Positions 19,616-28,151 of a stretch of 64,000 bases of DNA are shown here, one piece after another; within the stretch, counting starts at the first letter, position 1; every line of letters begins with the position of its first letter. A program made the translations under genes and the position numbers. The notes below the pieces were generated by a model. That model had not been told where the DNA came from. It searched no databases and saw nothing but the letters and a program-made list of their open reading frames with translations. Source of the stretch: Phycisphaerae bacterium (GTDB taxonomy: Bacteria > Planctomycetota > Phycisphaerae > Phycisphaerales > SM1A02); NCBI GenBank assembly GCA_002862305.1, contig PKCS01000044.1, positions 35,888-99,887 of the forward strand, written 5' to 3'.

Positions 19616-20078
19616 CCCCCGGGCCGGCCCTGCGTCCCGGGGACCCGGGCGGTGTGCAGGAGCTGTGGACAGTCCCCGTTCCGCCAAATTCAGGATTCCT
19701 GGCCCTTCCTCCCGGCGAGGGTTCGGCGGCGGCTTCCGCCTGCGAGCGGCGGATCAGGAGGATGACGCGGGATTTTCGCCCGGACCCCGCGATCGGGCGC
19801 CCTCGCGGACCCCGCCGTTCCGGACCCGCTCGGTTGCGGGAGGGCGCGTCTGACCCGATACTACCCGATCAGCCGTGAACGGCTGCTGCTGCTGCAGTCT
19901 CCTCAGTTTCGTCCGAGCCGGCCCGATGCCCCACCCCGCCCGCTCGTCTCCCGCCTCGAGCTGGATCAACGAAAACCGGAGCGGTGATCCCGCAGCTGGA
20001 GTCGTTCCATTCACCGTCATGGAGTCGTCTGCATGACCTTCGCACTCGATCAAGCGCATGAGCGCAGGGAAGTCCACC
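19616..20078 (+). other. Non-coding region and leader of the transketolase gene
   Basis: 463 bases without a credible gene. It holds the promoter at 19834-19862, and right at the expected transcript start the perfect hairpin AGCCGT-GA-ACGGCT (19871-19884), which could protect the mRNA 5' end. A CTG-rich run follows. The first 200 bases are GC-rich inverted segments (for example GGCGG-CTT-CCGCC near 19733-19745) that may end the queF transcript, but no T-run is present. No riboswitch was recognised. Confidence 0.4.
19834..19862 (+). promoter_or_regulatory. Sigma70-like promoter of the transketolase gene
   Basis: TTGCGG (19834-19839), a 17-base spacer, GATACT (19857-19862). Predicted start near 19869, giving a leader of about 210 bases. 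Confidence 0.4.
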
Positions 20079-22055
20079 ATGTCCTTTGCAGCAGCCGTCC
20101 ACGCCAAGGCGATCCAGCTCGACCGGACTTCACTCGAGATCACCGCCGAAGCCGGCGCCGGTCACCCGACGTCCGCGATGAGCCTCGGTCACATCGTGAC
20201 CGTCCTGATGTACCACTCCATGCGCTGGGTGCCGTCCCACCCCCGCTATCCCTCCTCCGATCGCCTGGTGCTCTCTGAAGGCCATGCGGTCCCCATCGTG
20301 TACGCCGCCTGCGCCGACCTCGGCGTCGGCATCGGCAAGGACGGCGACCTGCGCCCCATGACCATGGACGACGCGATGACCCTGCGCGACATCGAGTCCC
20401 CGATCGACGGCCACCCGAACCCCGTCGAGGGGTTCCCGTTCTTCGACGCCGCGACCGGGTCCCTGGGCATGGGCCTGTCGGTCGCCGCCGGGCTGGCCCT
20501 GGCCGCCCGTCACGACCAGATCGACAAGCAGGTCTACTGCATCATCGGCGACGGTGAGTCCCGCGAGGGGCAGGTGTGGGAGGCGGTCGACTTCATCGTC
20601 GACCACCAGCTCACGTCCGTGGTCCCGATCTTCAACTGCAACTCGTTCGGCCAGGCCGACCGGGTCTCGAACCAGCAGAGCTCCGGGGTGATCGCCAAGA
20701 AGCTCGAGGCCGCGGGATTCATCGCCCAGGTGATCGACGGCCACGATCCCGACGCCATCCTCGCCGCGGTCGAAGTCGCGCGAACCAACGCCGAGAAGGG
20801 GGCCCAGGGCTGTCCGGTCGCGATCGTGGCCGACACGATCAAGGGCTGGGGATCGCCCATCTGCCAGGGTGGCGGCTGGCATGGCAAGCCGGTCACCGGG
20901 GAGAAGCTGGAGGCCGCGATCGATGAGCTCGAGAGCCTGCGCAACCAGCTCACCTCGACCCTGAGCATCGGTGACGAGCTGACGATCTACCCGCCGGAGG
21001 AGAGCACCCACGAGTCGCCCGCCCCCGCGGATGCCCCGACCTTCTCCGAGGCGATGAAGCAGTTCGACATGTCCTCGACCCTCGCCACCGGGAAGTTCGC
21101 CACCCGGCGTGCGTTCGGGGTCGCGCTCCGGGCGCTCGGCCACGTGAACCCCTCGGTGGTGGTGCTCGATGCGGACGTCAAGAACTCGACCTTCACCGAG
21201 TGGTTCGGCAACGACCGCGACCTCGCGGACCGGATGTACGAGTGCAAGATCGCCGAGCAGAACATGGTCTCCGTCGCCGCGGGACTCTCCGCCGGCGACA
21301 AGGTCCCGTTCACCGCGACCTTCGCGAAGTTCTTCGCCCGCTCCTACGACCAGATCGAGCTCGCCATCAACAGCGGCGCCAACGTCAAGATGGTCGGTTC
21401 GCACTCCGGGCTCGGACCCGCATCCGACGGACCCAGCCAGATGGCGCTTTCCGACGTCTCCTGGTTCAGGTCGTTCACGACCACCAAGGACCACCGGGGG
21501 AATCCCGCGTGCTACGTGCTGCAGCCCGCCGACGCCTTCGCGGCCTACGGGCTGACCCAGGTGATGGCCGATTACCACGGGGCCTGCTACATGCGCACCG
21601 CTCGACCCGACGTCGAGTTCCTCTACGACGACTCCACGGTCTTCAACCTGGGCGGACTCGAGGTGCTGACCCGGGGCCGGGATCTCCTGATCGTCTCCGC
21701 GGGCTACATGCTCCACGAGTGCAACAAGGCCCTGGAGCTGCTCGACAAGGCCGGGATCGACGCATCCCTCATCGACCTCTACTCGATCCCGTTCGACGTC
21801 GATGCCCTGCTCGACGTCGCCAACGAGAACGGCGGCATGATTCTCACCGTCGAGGACAACTACGGTGGTGGGATCGGCTCCGCGGTCGCGGATGCCGTCA
21901 CCGAGTCCGGTGACGGGTTCACCATCGAGCAGATGCACGTTCGGTCGATCCCCAAGTCCGCCCGCACCGTCGACGACGAGCTTGCACACCTCGGTCTGCG
22001 ATCCGTGGACGTGGCGCGTCGGGCGGCGCGCATGCTCGGGGTGGCGACCGTCTGA
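20079..22055 (+). CDS. tkt: Transketolase (animal/archaeal-like type)
   Basis: Thiamine-diphosphate enzyme moving two-carbon units between sugar phosphates. 658 residues. TPP-binding GDGESREGQVWEA and the paired N-terminal AGAGHPTSAMSLGH are present; the pyrimidine domain has CKIAEQNMVSVAAGLS. Spacing and motifs (SGHPTS-like, SEGHAVPIVYA, DGHPNP, ATGSLGMGL) resemble the shorter animal transketolases more than the E. coli enzyme. Start 20079 is preferred because AGGGA (20066-20070) lies eight bases before it; ATG 20058 would add seven residues without a ribosome site. It converges with the esterase-like gene 21 bases away. Confidence 0.93.
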   Translation: MSFAAAVHAKAIQLDRTSLEITAEAGAGHPTSAMSLGHIVTVLMYHSMRWVPSHPRYPSSDRLVLSEGHAVPIVYAACADLGVGIGKDGDLRPMTMDDAMTLRDIESPIDGHPNPVEGFPFFDAATGSLGMGLSVAAGLALAARHDQIDKQVYCIIGDGESREGQVWEAVDFIVDHQLTSVVPIFNCNSFGQADRVSNQQSSGVIAKKLEAAGFIAQVIDGHDPDAILAAVEVARTNAEKGAQGCPVAIVADTIKGWGSPICQGGGWHGKPVTGEKLEAAIDELESLRNQLTSTLSIGDELTIYPPEESTHESPAPADAPTFSEAMKQFDMSSTLATGKFATRRAFGVALRALGHVNPSVVVLDADVKNSTFTEWFGNDRDLADRMYECKIAEQNMVSVAAGLSAGDKVPFTATFAKFFARSYDQIELAINSGANVKMVGSHSGLGPASDGPSQMALSDVSWFRSFTTTKDHRGNPACYVLQPADAFAAYGLTQVMADYHGACYMRTARPDVEFLYDDSTVFNLGGLEVLTRGRDLLIVSAGYMLHECNKALELLDKAGIDASLIDLYSIPFDVDALLDVANENGGMILTVEDNYGGGIGSAVADAVTESGDGFTIEQMHVRSIPKSARTVDDELAHLGLRSVDVARRAARMLGVATV

Positions 22056-22076
22056 CCGCGGTCGCGAGGGTCCCCT

Positions 22077-23663
22077 TCATTCGTGGTGGCCACGGTCCCT
22101 CAGGACCCGGATGACCTCCTCGCCTACGTACATCCGGGCGATCACCCCGGTCTCGAGGCTGCCCGAGCCCTCGACGATCTTGATCCAGTCCCGGGCCTCG
22201 GTGCCGGCCGATCGGTCGACGGAGTCCGCGAGGACCAGGATGCCCCGGTCCCGGTACCGTTCGTCGCGATCCCCGACCATGATCCTTGCACGCTGCTGGA
22301 GCAGGCCGGCCTGCCGCGGATCCTCCGCCACCCGCCTTGCGAGGTCGTGTCGAGCCCATCGATCGACCTGGGCGGGTCGAATCCCACCCTCCGAGGGATC
22401 GAACGGCCACCATGCCCGCCGGTCGAGTCCCGGCAGCCCGCCGAAGGTCGCACAGAGCTCGTGCCACCGAGATCGAGGAATCCCTTCGCCGAAGAGGACG
22501 CGGGCCCGCATGACCTCGCCCTCCACGTCGAGATGGACCAGCTCGCGCTCGCTTCCCAGGGCGGAACGCAGGGCCGGCCGCGAGGTTCCCCCCTCGTGAC
22601 GGAAGGCATCCCGATCCCGGTACAGGTCGATGGTCCCCAGTGCCCCGAAGGACGTCGCGTCGGGGGAGACCGCCCACGCGTTCGAGAACACCTCCGGATG
22701 CTCCATCAGGAGATTCAGCACCCCGTGGCCTCCCTGCTGCTCTCCGACCAGGAGCCTCGCGTCAGCGTCGGGGATGGTACGGAACCGGACGTCCAGCCAG
22801 GGAATGAACTCCTCGACCAGTGCGCGTCCGCGTGGGCCGTGCAGGTCGGAATCCACGAAGAAGTGGTGGCCGTGCTCGGTGTCCTTCTCGAGGACCACCC
22901 AGATCACCTGTGGAAGGACCCTCCGGGTCGTCGGCATCTCGACCAGGTCCGCGATCGACGCCGCACGCGTTCTCGCTTCCTCGGTCCCGGTGATCACGTA
23001 CACCACCGGCCAGAGCCGCCGCTCCGCACTGAGATCGTGGTATCCATCGGGCAGGACCACGTAGGCACGGTGCGTCACCTCCTGTCGGTGTCCTCCCGGG
23101 AGTCCACGATTCGAAAGCAGTTCGCTGCCCAGCTCGACCTCCAGCACGCCCGGATCGGGCCTGGGGTCGCTGGTGGTCTCGACCAGCACGTCATCCAGCC
23201 CGAGCGAGACCGGCTCATCCCGGTCCTTCCCCAGCAGGACGCGACTCCCCTCGCCCCGGACCATGATCGGATCCACGTCCCGATCGTCCACGATCACCAG
23301 GGTAGGGATCGCGATGAATTCACCCTCCAGCTGGTTCCAGTCCTCGGGAAAGCTTCGTGCCGGCGCCCGGAGTTCCAGCAACCCGAGGAGCCGGTCCAGC
23401 GTCACCGACTCGGAGCCGAGCTCCCAGGTGGCCACCGGCGCGCTGACGCGGAGGATCGCCTCCTCCTCGGCCCCGCCTCCGTAACCGCCGTGAGCCGGCA
23501 GCAGGTCGATGATCATTCTCGAGTCCTCGAGGGTTTCGAGTCCCTCGAGACGGGCGAGGATGGTGGGGGGGACCTCAACCTCGAACCGACTCGGCTCCGG
23601 CTCCGCCACCTGAGGATGGGGTGCGAGCAGGCTGGTCGAGAGCAGGAGGAGCAGGGAGGTCAT
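22077..23663 (-). CDS. Secreted esterase-like alpha/beta-hydrolase, catalytic residues missing
   Basis: 528 residues with a signal peptide (MTSLLLLLSTSLLAPHPQ). An N-terminal beta-rich domain (to ~200) precedes an esterase-D-like fold (THRAYVVLPDGYH, PVVYVITG, DSDLHGPRGRALVEEFIPWLDVRFR). The nucleophile elbow, normally G-x-S-x-G, reads LVGEQQGGHG, so Ser is replaced by Gln. The usual C-terminal catalytic His position (PGDHxS) appears as EGSGSL. It may be a non-catalytic binding protein. The ATG at 23663 is chosen for the signal peptide. A -10-like TATTTT lies eight bases before it and there is no ribosome site. The 3' end converges on tkt. Confidence 0.75.
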   Translation of the reverse strand: MTSLLLLLSTSLLAPHPQVAEPEPSRFEVEVPPTILARLEGLETLEDSRMIIDLLPAHGGYGGGAEEEAILRVSAPVATWELGSESVTLDRLLGLLELRAPARSFPEDWNQLEGEFIAIPTLVIVDDRDVDPIMVRGEGSRVLLGKDRDEPVSLGLDDVLVETTSDPRPDPGVLEVELGSELLSNRGLPGGHRQEVTHRAYVVLPDGYHDLSAERRLWPVVYVITGTEEARTRAASIADLVEMPTTRRVLPQVIWVVLEKDTEHGHHFFVDSDLHGPRGRALVEEFIPWLDVRFRTIPDADARLLVGEQQGGHGVLNLLMEHPEVFSNAWAVSPDATSFGALGTIDLYRDRDAFRHEGGTSRPALRSALGSERELVHLDVEGEVMRARVLFGEGIPRSRWHELCATFGGLPGLDRRAWWPFDPSEGGIRPAQVDRWARHDLARRVAEDPRQAGLLQQRARIMVGDRDERYRDRGILVLADSVDRSAGTEARDWIKIVEGSGSLETGVIARMYVGEEVIRVLRDRGHHE

Positions 23664-23785
23664 CCAAGACCAAAATACCCGGGTTCCTCGTCCGAGGTGC
23701 GGAATATGGCACAGTGTGGGACAATTGGATGCCGATACAGGATGAACCACCGCCTCGTCATCGGTGTCCCCCCGGAACCTCCCTC

Positions 23786-24643
23786 ATGCGCCCCGACCGC
23801 CGACCGAACCAACTCCGTCGCCTTCCCATCGGCCCGTTGCTGCTGGTCGTCGCCGGCATGACCGTCGGCTGCACCGGCACCAACCACCCGGAGCGCGTCG
23901 CCAAGACCACCACCGGGTCGGTTCGTGCCAAGCTTTCCGGCGTGGAGCAGAAGCGGGACGACCTCGTCCAGTTCCGGGCGCGCACCCCGATCGACGTGAT
24001 CGTCGAGTCGTTCGCGGGCGACGTGGTGGTGATCGCGGATCCCAGCACCGAGGTGACCACCGTGCAGCTGGTCCGGGAGGCCCACCACGGCTACCTCCGG
24101 GGGTTCGAGCCCGTGGAGGCCCTCGAGTACCTGTCCTGGGATTCGAGACTCGATCCCGGGCCCGGCCCCGTCGAGACCCTGCGGATCGAGACCAGCTACT
24201 CGGGACCCGAACCGTGGTACATGCGTGCCCACCTCCGAATCGAGACCCCCCGGCTCGATCGCGTCCGGGTCCGGACCACCCGGGGCCTGGTCTCGGTGCG
24301 CAACAACACCGGCCCGGTCGACATCGAGACCAACCTCGGTGACGTCACCATCGCCACCCGGCATCCGCTCCGCGATGCGGCTCGGATCCTCGTCTCGGAA
24401 GGGAGCGTCGACTACCGGGTGCCGGGCGGCTCCACCGGTGAATTCGACCTCGCCGTGGTCGATGGTTCGATCCAGCTCCGGGTCACCGAGGGACGACTGC
24501 GCTTCACCGACGGGCCGAATGACGAGCAGACGGTCAATGCGACCCTGGACGGCGGCCGGAACCCCGTCCTGATCCGGACCACCGAAGGCGACATCCGGGT
24601 CGCGGTGGTGGAGGAGCCCCTCTCCTTCGGCCCCTGGCGCTGA
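23786..24643 (+). CDS. Lipoprotein with DUF4097-like beta-helix domain
   Basis: 285 residues. The lipobox is TVGC after LLLVVAGM, so the mature protein starts near residue 29. The rest is a regular series of short strands with alternating Val/Thr (VDIETNLGDVTIATRH, FDLAVVDGSIQLRVTEG, LIRTTEGDIRVAVVEE), typical of DUF4097/adhesin-like beta helices. Its stop abuts the stop of the convergent gene with no spacer (TGA at 24641-24643, then TCA at 24644-24646). Role unknown; probably envelope-associated. Confidence 0.78.
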   Translation: MRPDRRPNQLRRLPIGPLLLVVAGMTVGCTGTNHPERVAKTTTGSVRAKLSGVEQKRDDLVQFRARTPIDVIVESFAGDVVVIADPSTEVTTVQLVREAHHGYLRGFEPVEALEYLSWDSRLDPGPGPVETLRIETSYSGPEPWYMRAHLRIETPRLDRVRVRTTRGLVSVRNNTGPVDIETNLGDVTIATRHPLRDAARILVSEGSVDYRVPGGSTGEFDLAVVDGSIQLRVTEGRLRFTDGPNDEQTVNATLDGGRNPVLIRTTEGDIRVAVVEEPLSFGPWR

Positions 24644-25309
24644 TCAGCCCTCACGACCCCCGCCCGGATCCGATCCGTGCTCGGACCGCTCCCGCAGGAT
24701 CCGGTTGCATCGTGCCACCAGTTCGCGCATGTCCTCCCTCGATCGCCCCTTGAGCCAGAGCGAGGGGCTTCGGCGCCTGAACAGGTCGATCGAGCTCCAT
24801 CGCCTCCGGAGCTTCAGCAACCTCCACCCGCCCGGGATGAAGGGAAGCTGCCATGGTGTCCGGAAGCCCTTGATCTCCTCCCAGGGAACCGCGGTGAGCA
24901 TGCCACCCGAGCCCCGTATGGTGTGCAGCCCCTTGGGTCCGAGCACCCAGCGGAGGTTGCCACCGTGCTTCCGGCCGTGCGACACCGCGAGCAGCCCGGA
25001 GCCGAGCAGGATGAGTCCGGTGACGCTGCACACGTTCACCGCCGAGAGGAGTCCGGCCTGGAGTGGATCGAGAATCAGGTCCGAGAGTCCGGCCAGGAGG
25101 ATGAGTCCACCCAGTACCAGAGGCATCGCCGGGCCGCCTCGATTGGTGGAGCCGGTGATGACCAGTTCCTCCCCGTAGGTGGCCCCGCACTCCGGACAGC
25201 GCCCGCGCGCCTCCAGCCCCGTCAGTTCGTAGCCGCACCCCGTGCAGTGCGACTCGACGAATCGGTCGATCCCAGCGGGTTCCTCCGTGATCGAATACTC
25301 TTCAGGCAT
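24644..25309 (-). CDS. Zinc-ribbon membrane protein with PH-like tail
   Basis: 221 residues. The ribbon CTGCGYELTGL...CPECG is at about 22-42, then two or three hydrophobic helices (LVLGGLILLAGLSDLIL, VCSVTGLILLGSGLLAV), then a C-terminal basic domain with the look of a bacterial PH/DUF fold (GGMLTAVPWEEIKGFRTPWQ). GGAG lies eight bases before the ATG, inside the opposite-strand rlmE. Its start overlaps the rlmE start by two bases on the opposite strand. Function unknown. Confidence 0.76.
   Translation of the reverse strand: MPEEYSITEEPAGIDRFVESHCTGCGYELTGLEARGRCPECGATYGEELVITGSTNRGGPAMPLVLGGLILLAGLSDLILDPLQAGLLSAVNVCSVTGLILLGSGLLAVSHGRKHGGNLRWVLGPKGLHTIRGSGGMLTAVPWEEIKGFRTPWQLPFIPGGWRLLKLRRRWSSIDLFRRRSPSLWLKGRSREDMRELVARCNRILRERSEHGSDPGGGREG
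25296..25301 (+). promoter_or_regulatory. -10 element of rlmE, probable leaderless mRNA
   Basis: TACTCT ends six bases before the rlmE ATG at 25308. It lies inside the first codons of the divergent zinc-ribbon gene. Confidence 0.5.
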
Positions 25310-25952
25310 GAAGGAACTCCACGATCACTTCTTTCGAAAGGCGAAGAAGGAATCCTTTCGATCTCGTGCAGCGTACAAGCTGATCGAAATCGACGACAAG
25401 CGGAGAATCCTCGGCAGGGGGGACCTGGTGGTCGACTGCGGTGCGGCACCCGGCTCCTGGCTGCAGGTCGCCTCTGGTCGCGTCGGCCCCCGCGGGCGGG
25501 TGCTCGGGATCGACCTCAAGGCCATCGATCCCAACGGCCTGCCCAGCAACGTCCAGGTGGTGGAGGGTGACGTCTTCGAGGCGGACGCCCCGGACCTGCT
25601 CGGCGGCAAGGCGGATTCCGTCCTCTCGGACATGGCCCCGGATACCACCGGCTCCCCCTCGGCGGACCAGTTCCGGTCCGCCCGCCTCTGCGAGCAGCTG
25701 CTGGACCGGCTTCCCGGGTGGCTCCGTCCCGGCGGTGCCTGCGTCATGAAGGTCTTCGAGGGGGAGGCGTACCCCGAGCTGCTCAAGCGGGCAGGGGCCT
25801 GCTTCGAGCGCGCCAAGGGCTACAAGCCCGCCGCCTCCCGCGCGGAATCCGTGGAGATGTTCCTGGTCTGCACGGGCTTCCTCGGAGACTCGGCCCCGGG
25901 GGCAGGTTCCGTGCCCGCCCGGCCCCGTCCCCAGCGACCCGCCGGATGGTGA
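25308..25952 (+). CDS. rlmE: 23S rRNA 2'-O-ribose U2552 methyltransferase (RlmE/FtsJ)
   Basis: SAM-dependent methyltransferase acting late in large-subunit assembly. 214 residues. K-D-K-E catalytic set: Lys in SRAAYKLIEID, Asp in SDMAPDTTG, Lys in MKVFEG, Glu in SRAESVEMFLV. The SAM site is DCGAAPGSW. The start is set by the family N-terminus (KELHDHFFRKAKKESFRSRA). No ribosome site precedes it, but TACTCT sits six bases upstream. The last ~20 residues are a Pro/Arg-rich tail. Confidence 0.95.
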   Translation: MKELHDHFFRKAKKESFRSRAAYKLIEIDDKRRILGRGDLVVDCGAAPGSWLQVASGRVGPRGRVLGIDLKAIDPNGLPSNVQVVEGDVFEADAPDLLGGKADSVLSDMAPDTTGSPSADQFRSARLCEQLLDRLPGWLRPGGACVMKVFEGEAYPELLKRAGACFERAKGYKPAASRAESVEMFLVCTGFLGDSAPGAGSVPARPRPQRPAGW

Positions 25953-26120
25953 CCCCGCACCTCGATCCCCGATGAGCCGCGCGGATTCCGCCGGCAGTAT
26001 CTGCCGATGCGCCAGGTCCAGGCCTCCCGATCGGGGCTGGCTGCTGCCGATCGGGGCCACCACGACTGGCGCCGGGTTTGCTGTGGTCCTGCAGCATCAT
26101 CGAAGTACAGGAGATACCAC

Positions 26121-26873
26121 ATGCAGATCGACACCAACCCCCAGATCAAGCCGCTGCCCCTCGGAGACCTCCAGTCGGGGGCCCAGCCCCTGAAGACCGC
26201 GCCACCCGCCCAGGGCCAGGAGCAGTTCAGCGTCGGCCTGCTGAGCACCTCCTCGGCGGCGGAGGACGGTTGCTGCGGGTTCGTCAACCCGATCAACATG
26301 GATGACTTCATGGCCGCCTGGGGCAGCGAGGACGCCGAATTCGACCTCGACAACACCGGAGTGGTCGATGGAGCGGACCTGGCCCTGTTCCTGGGGCTCG
26401 GCGCCCAGCAGGAGAACCCCGTCGCGCTGATCGAGGAGTCCTGGGGCAGCCAGGGTGATGCCTCGACGGACCTCAACGGCGACCAGGTGGTCGACGGGAG
26501 CGACCTCACCCTCGCCCTGGCCCAGGCCACCGAACCCGCCCTGTCCTCCTCCGAGACGGAGCTCAAGCCCCTTCACGACCTGCTCGAGAACTGGGGCACC
26601 GATTCCCCCGAGAGCGACATGAACCAGGACGGGGTGATCAACGGGCAGGACCTGACCATGTTGCTGGCCGCCAACACGAATCGCAGCATGACCTTCGAGA
26701 ACGGTTTCCCGACCTCCGCCTACGCGGATCGGGTCATCGGCATCTTCGAGAAGATGGGCTTCAAGGGCGCCCCGCCCTCGAACCTCGGTGAGGTGGTCGA
26801 CGGCCTGAACATCCATCCCATCAACGCCAAGGCGCTCACCATCGAGCTCCTGAACCAGTACAAGCGGTCCTGA
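26121..26873 (+). CDS. Protein with three dockerin/EF-hand-like repeats and no signal peptide
   Basis: 250 residues. Three repeats each combine a Trp-Gly segment with a calcium-loop pattern: DLDNTGVVDGADLALFL (~85), DLNGDQVVDGSDLTLAL (~125) and DMNQDGVINGQDLTMLL (~175). Phycisphaerae normally carry this unit at the C-terminus of secreted proteins. Here it makes up the centre of the protein, and the N-terminus (MQIDTNPQIKPLPLGDLQSG) is polar with no export signal. AGGAG seven bases before the ATG (26109-26113) fixes the start. The C-terminal ~60 residues resemble small helical domains. It could be a cytoplasmic calcium-binding or scaffold protein. Confidence 0.72.
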   Translation: MQIDTNPQIKPLPLGDLQSGAQPLKTAPPAQGQEQFSVGLLSTSSAAEDGCCGFVNPINMDDFMAAWGSEDAEFDLDNTGVVDGADLALFLGLGAQQENPVALIEESWGSQGDASTDLNGDQVVDGSDLTLALAQATEPALSSSETELKPLHDLLENWGTDSPESDMNQDGVINGQDLTMLLAANTNRSMTFENGFPTSAYADRVIGIFEKMGFKGAPPSNLGEVVDGLNIHPINAKALTIELLNQYKRS

Positions 26874-26923
26874 TCCTCCCGCGACGCCTCCCCCATCGGG
26901 TCGGCGCGGCACCCCGGTGTCGT

Positions 26924-27541
26924 TCAGTCGTTGCGCAGCCGTATGGCCACCGCCGGCGGGAAGTTCGCGAGCACCAGCTCTCGCTCGCAGCTGTACCGTC
27001 GACTCAACGACTTCCCGTGCGCCCCGATCCGCCTGATCCGCTCACGGCCCTTGGGACCCACGAAGGGGGCCCGCATCCGTCGCACCGCGGCGTACTCGAA
27101 GTAGGCGAGTTCCCCCCGATCCGCGATCAACGCGATCAGCTTCCTGAAGATCGACCTCGACAGGGCGGGGGGGAAGTTGTTGAAGGGCAGCCCGCACACG
27201 ATGAAGTCCACCGGGTCCTCGAGCTCGAGGTCCTGAACCGGTCCGCGGTGGAGGATCACCGTACGCCCGGGGTGGCGCGTCCGGTACCCGGCCAGGAGGT
27301 TCGCCTCCAGCTGCTCGCAGAAGACCTCGTTGATCTCGGCGAGGTGGTACTCGTCCCCGTCCCGGAGGGACTCGAGGATGACCCGGGTGAACGGGCCGTT
27401 GCCCGGTCCCACTTCCAGGATCCGTCGGGGGCCCTCCTTGTCGCGGAGGGATCGACTCATCGCCATCCCCAGGGCACGCGAGGAGGGCCACACCGATCCG
27501 GTGTGGTGCATGTTCCTGATTGCCTCGAGGATGAAGGCCAT
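26924..27541 (-). CDS. SAM-dependent methyltransferase, PmtA/KsgA-like
   Basis: 205 residues. SAM-binding ILEVGPGNGPFTRVIL, acidic loop AEINEVFCEQLEAN, and the motif IV-like CGLPFNNFPP. These resemble bacterial phospholipid N-methyltransferases (PmtA), which make phosphatidylcholine precursors, and related rRNA dimethylases. The length and the opening FILEAIRNMHHTGSVWPSSRAL favour PmtA. AGGAG about seven bases before the ATG at 27541 sets the start. Substrate not proven by sequence. Confidence 0.8.
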   Translation of the reverse strand: MAFILEAIRNMHHTGSVWPSSRALGMAMSRSLRDKEGPRRILEVGPGNGPFTRVILESLRDGDEYHLAEINEVFCEQLEANLLAGYRTRHPGRTVILHRGPVQDLELEDPVDFIVCGLPFNNFPPALSRSIFRKLIALIADRGELAYFEYAAVRRMRAPFVGPKGRERIRRIGAHGKSLSRRYSCERELVLANFPPAVAIRLRND

Positions 27542-27666
27542 GGCGGTCTCCTGGGATGGACAGATCATACTTGACCGCCAAATGAAAACGACCATGTCCG
27601 GACCCGCCGGTCATGATCGTCGTTCATTTTCCCTCTTTTCCGCCCGCGAGACCCCGAGGTCGCGCC

Positions 27667-27915
27667 TCAGTCGGAATGGGTGCGCTTGGGCCGGGCCTTC
27701 AGCATCGGGCCGCTGTGGTCGAACATCGAGGTCGGCAGCGTGGGTTCGCCGATCATCTCGTGCTCGTTTCGGACTTCCCTGGCCCCCTCCGTGACCGGTC
27801 GGGGGTTGGTCACGAAGTTCTCGCGCTGCTCCCGCGCACGGTCGATCGACCGGTCCATGGCCGAGAGGATGTTTCGCAGTCGTTTCAGCTTGTCGTCGTT
27901 GTGTGCAAAGTTCAT
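27667..27915 (-). CDS. Small charged protein of unknown function
   Basis: 82 residues. The N-terminal half is a strongly charged helix (DKLKRLRNILSAMDRSIDRA), probably coiled coil; the C-terminal half is polar and Pro-rich, ending in Lys/Arg. AGGAGGTGAG, nine bases before the ATG on the minus strand, is among the strongest ribosome sites in the window, which argues for real and efficient translation. It lies upstream of the methyltransferase gene on the same strand. No family recognised. Confidence 0.65.
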   Translation of the reverse strand: MNFAHNDDKLKRLRNILSAMDRSIDRAREQRENFVTNPRPVTEGAREVRNEHEMIGEPTLPTSMFDHSGPMLKARPKRTHSD

Positions 27916-28151
27916 GGTTGCTCACCTCCTGGTCCCAATGTCGGCCCGGTCGAGGGGTGGCTTTCGTCGTACTCCGCACTCCTCGGGATGACGTGACCGG
28001 ACCTGCCCGCACAGGCCGCAAAAGACCCGGTACCCGCCTCCCAGGCTGACATTTTGGACCGTCCTCGAAGAGGGGCCTCGCCCGGTGCGGTACACTGTGC
28101 GGTACTCCGCTCCCCGGAGTGTCCAGATAACGAATCCTCCCGAGGTATGTC

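Noticed and set aside
19247..20078. preQ1 riboswitch near queF
   Set aside because: queF starts by overlapping the upstream gene, leaving no leader, and the downstream non-coding region shows no preQ1 aptamer pattern.
20130..21989. 619-residue minus-strand frame opposite transketolase
   Set aside because: Shadow of a conserved enzyme; no recognisable motif and no ribosome site.
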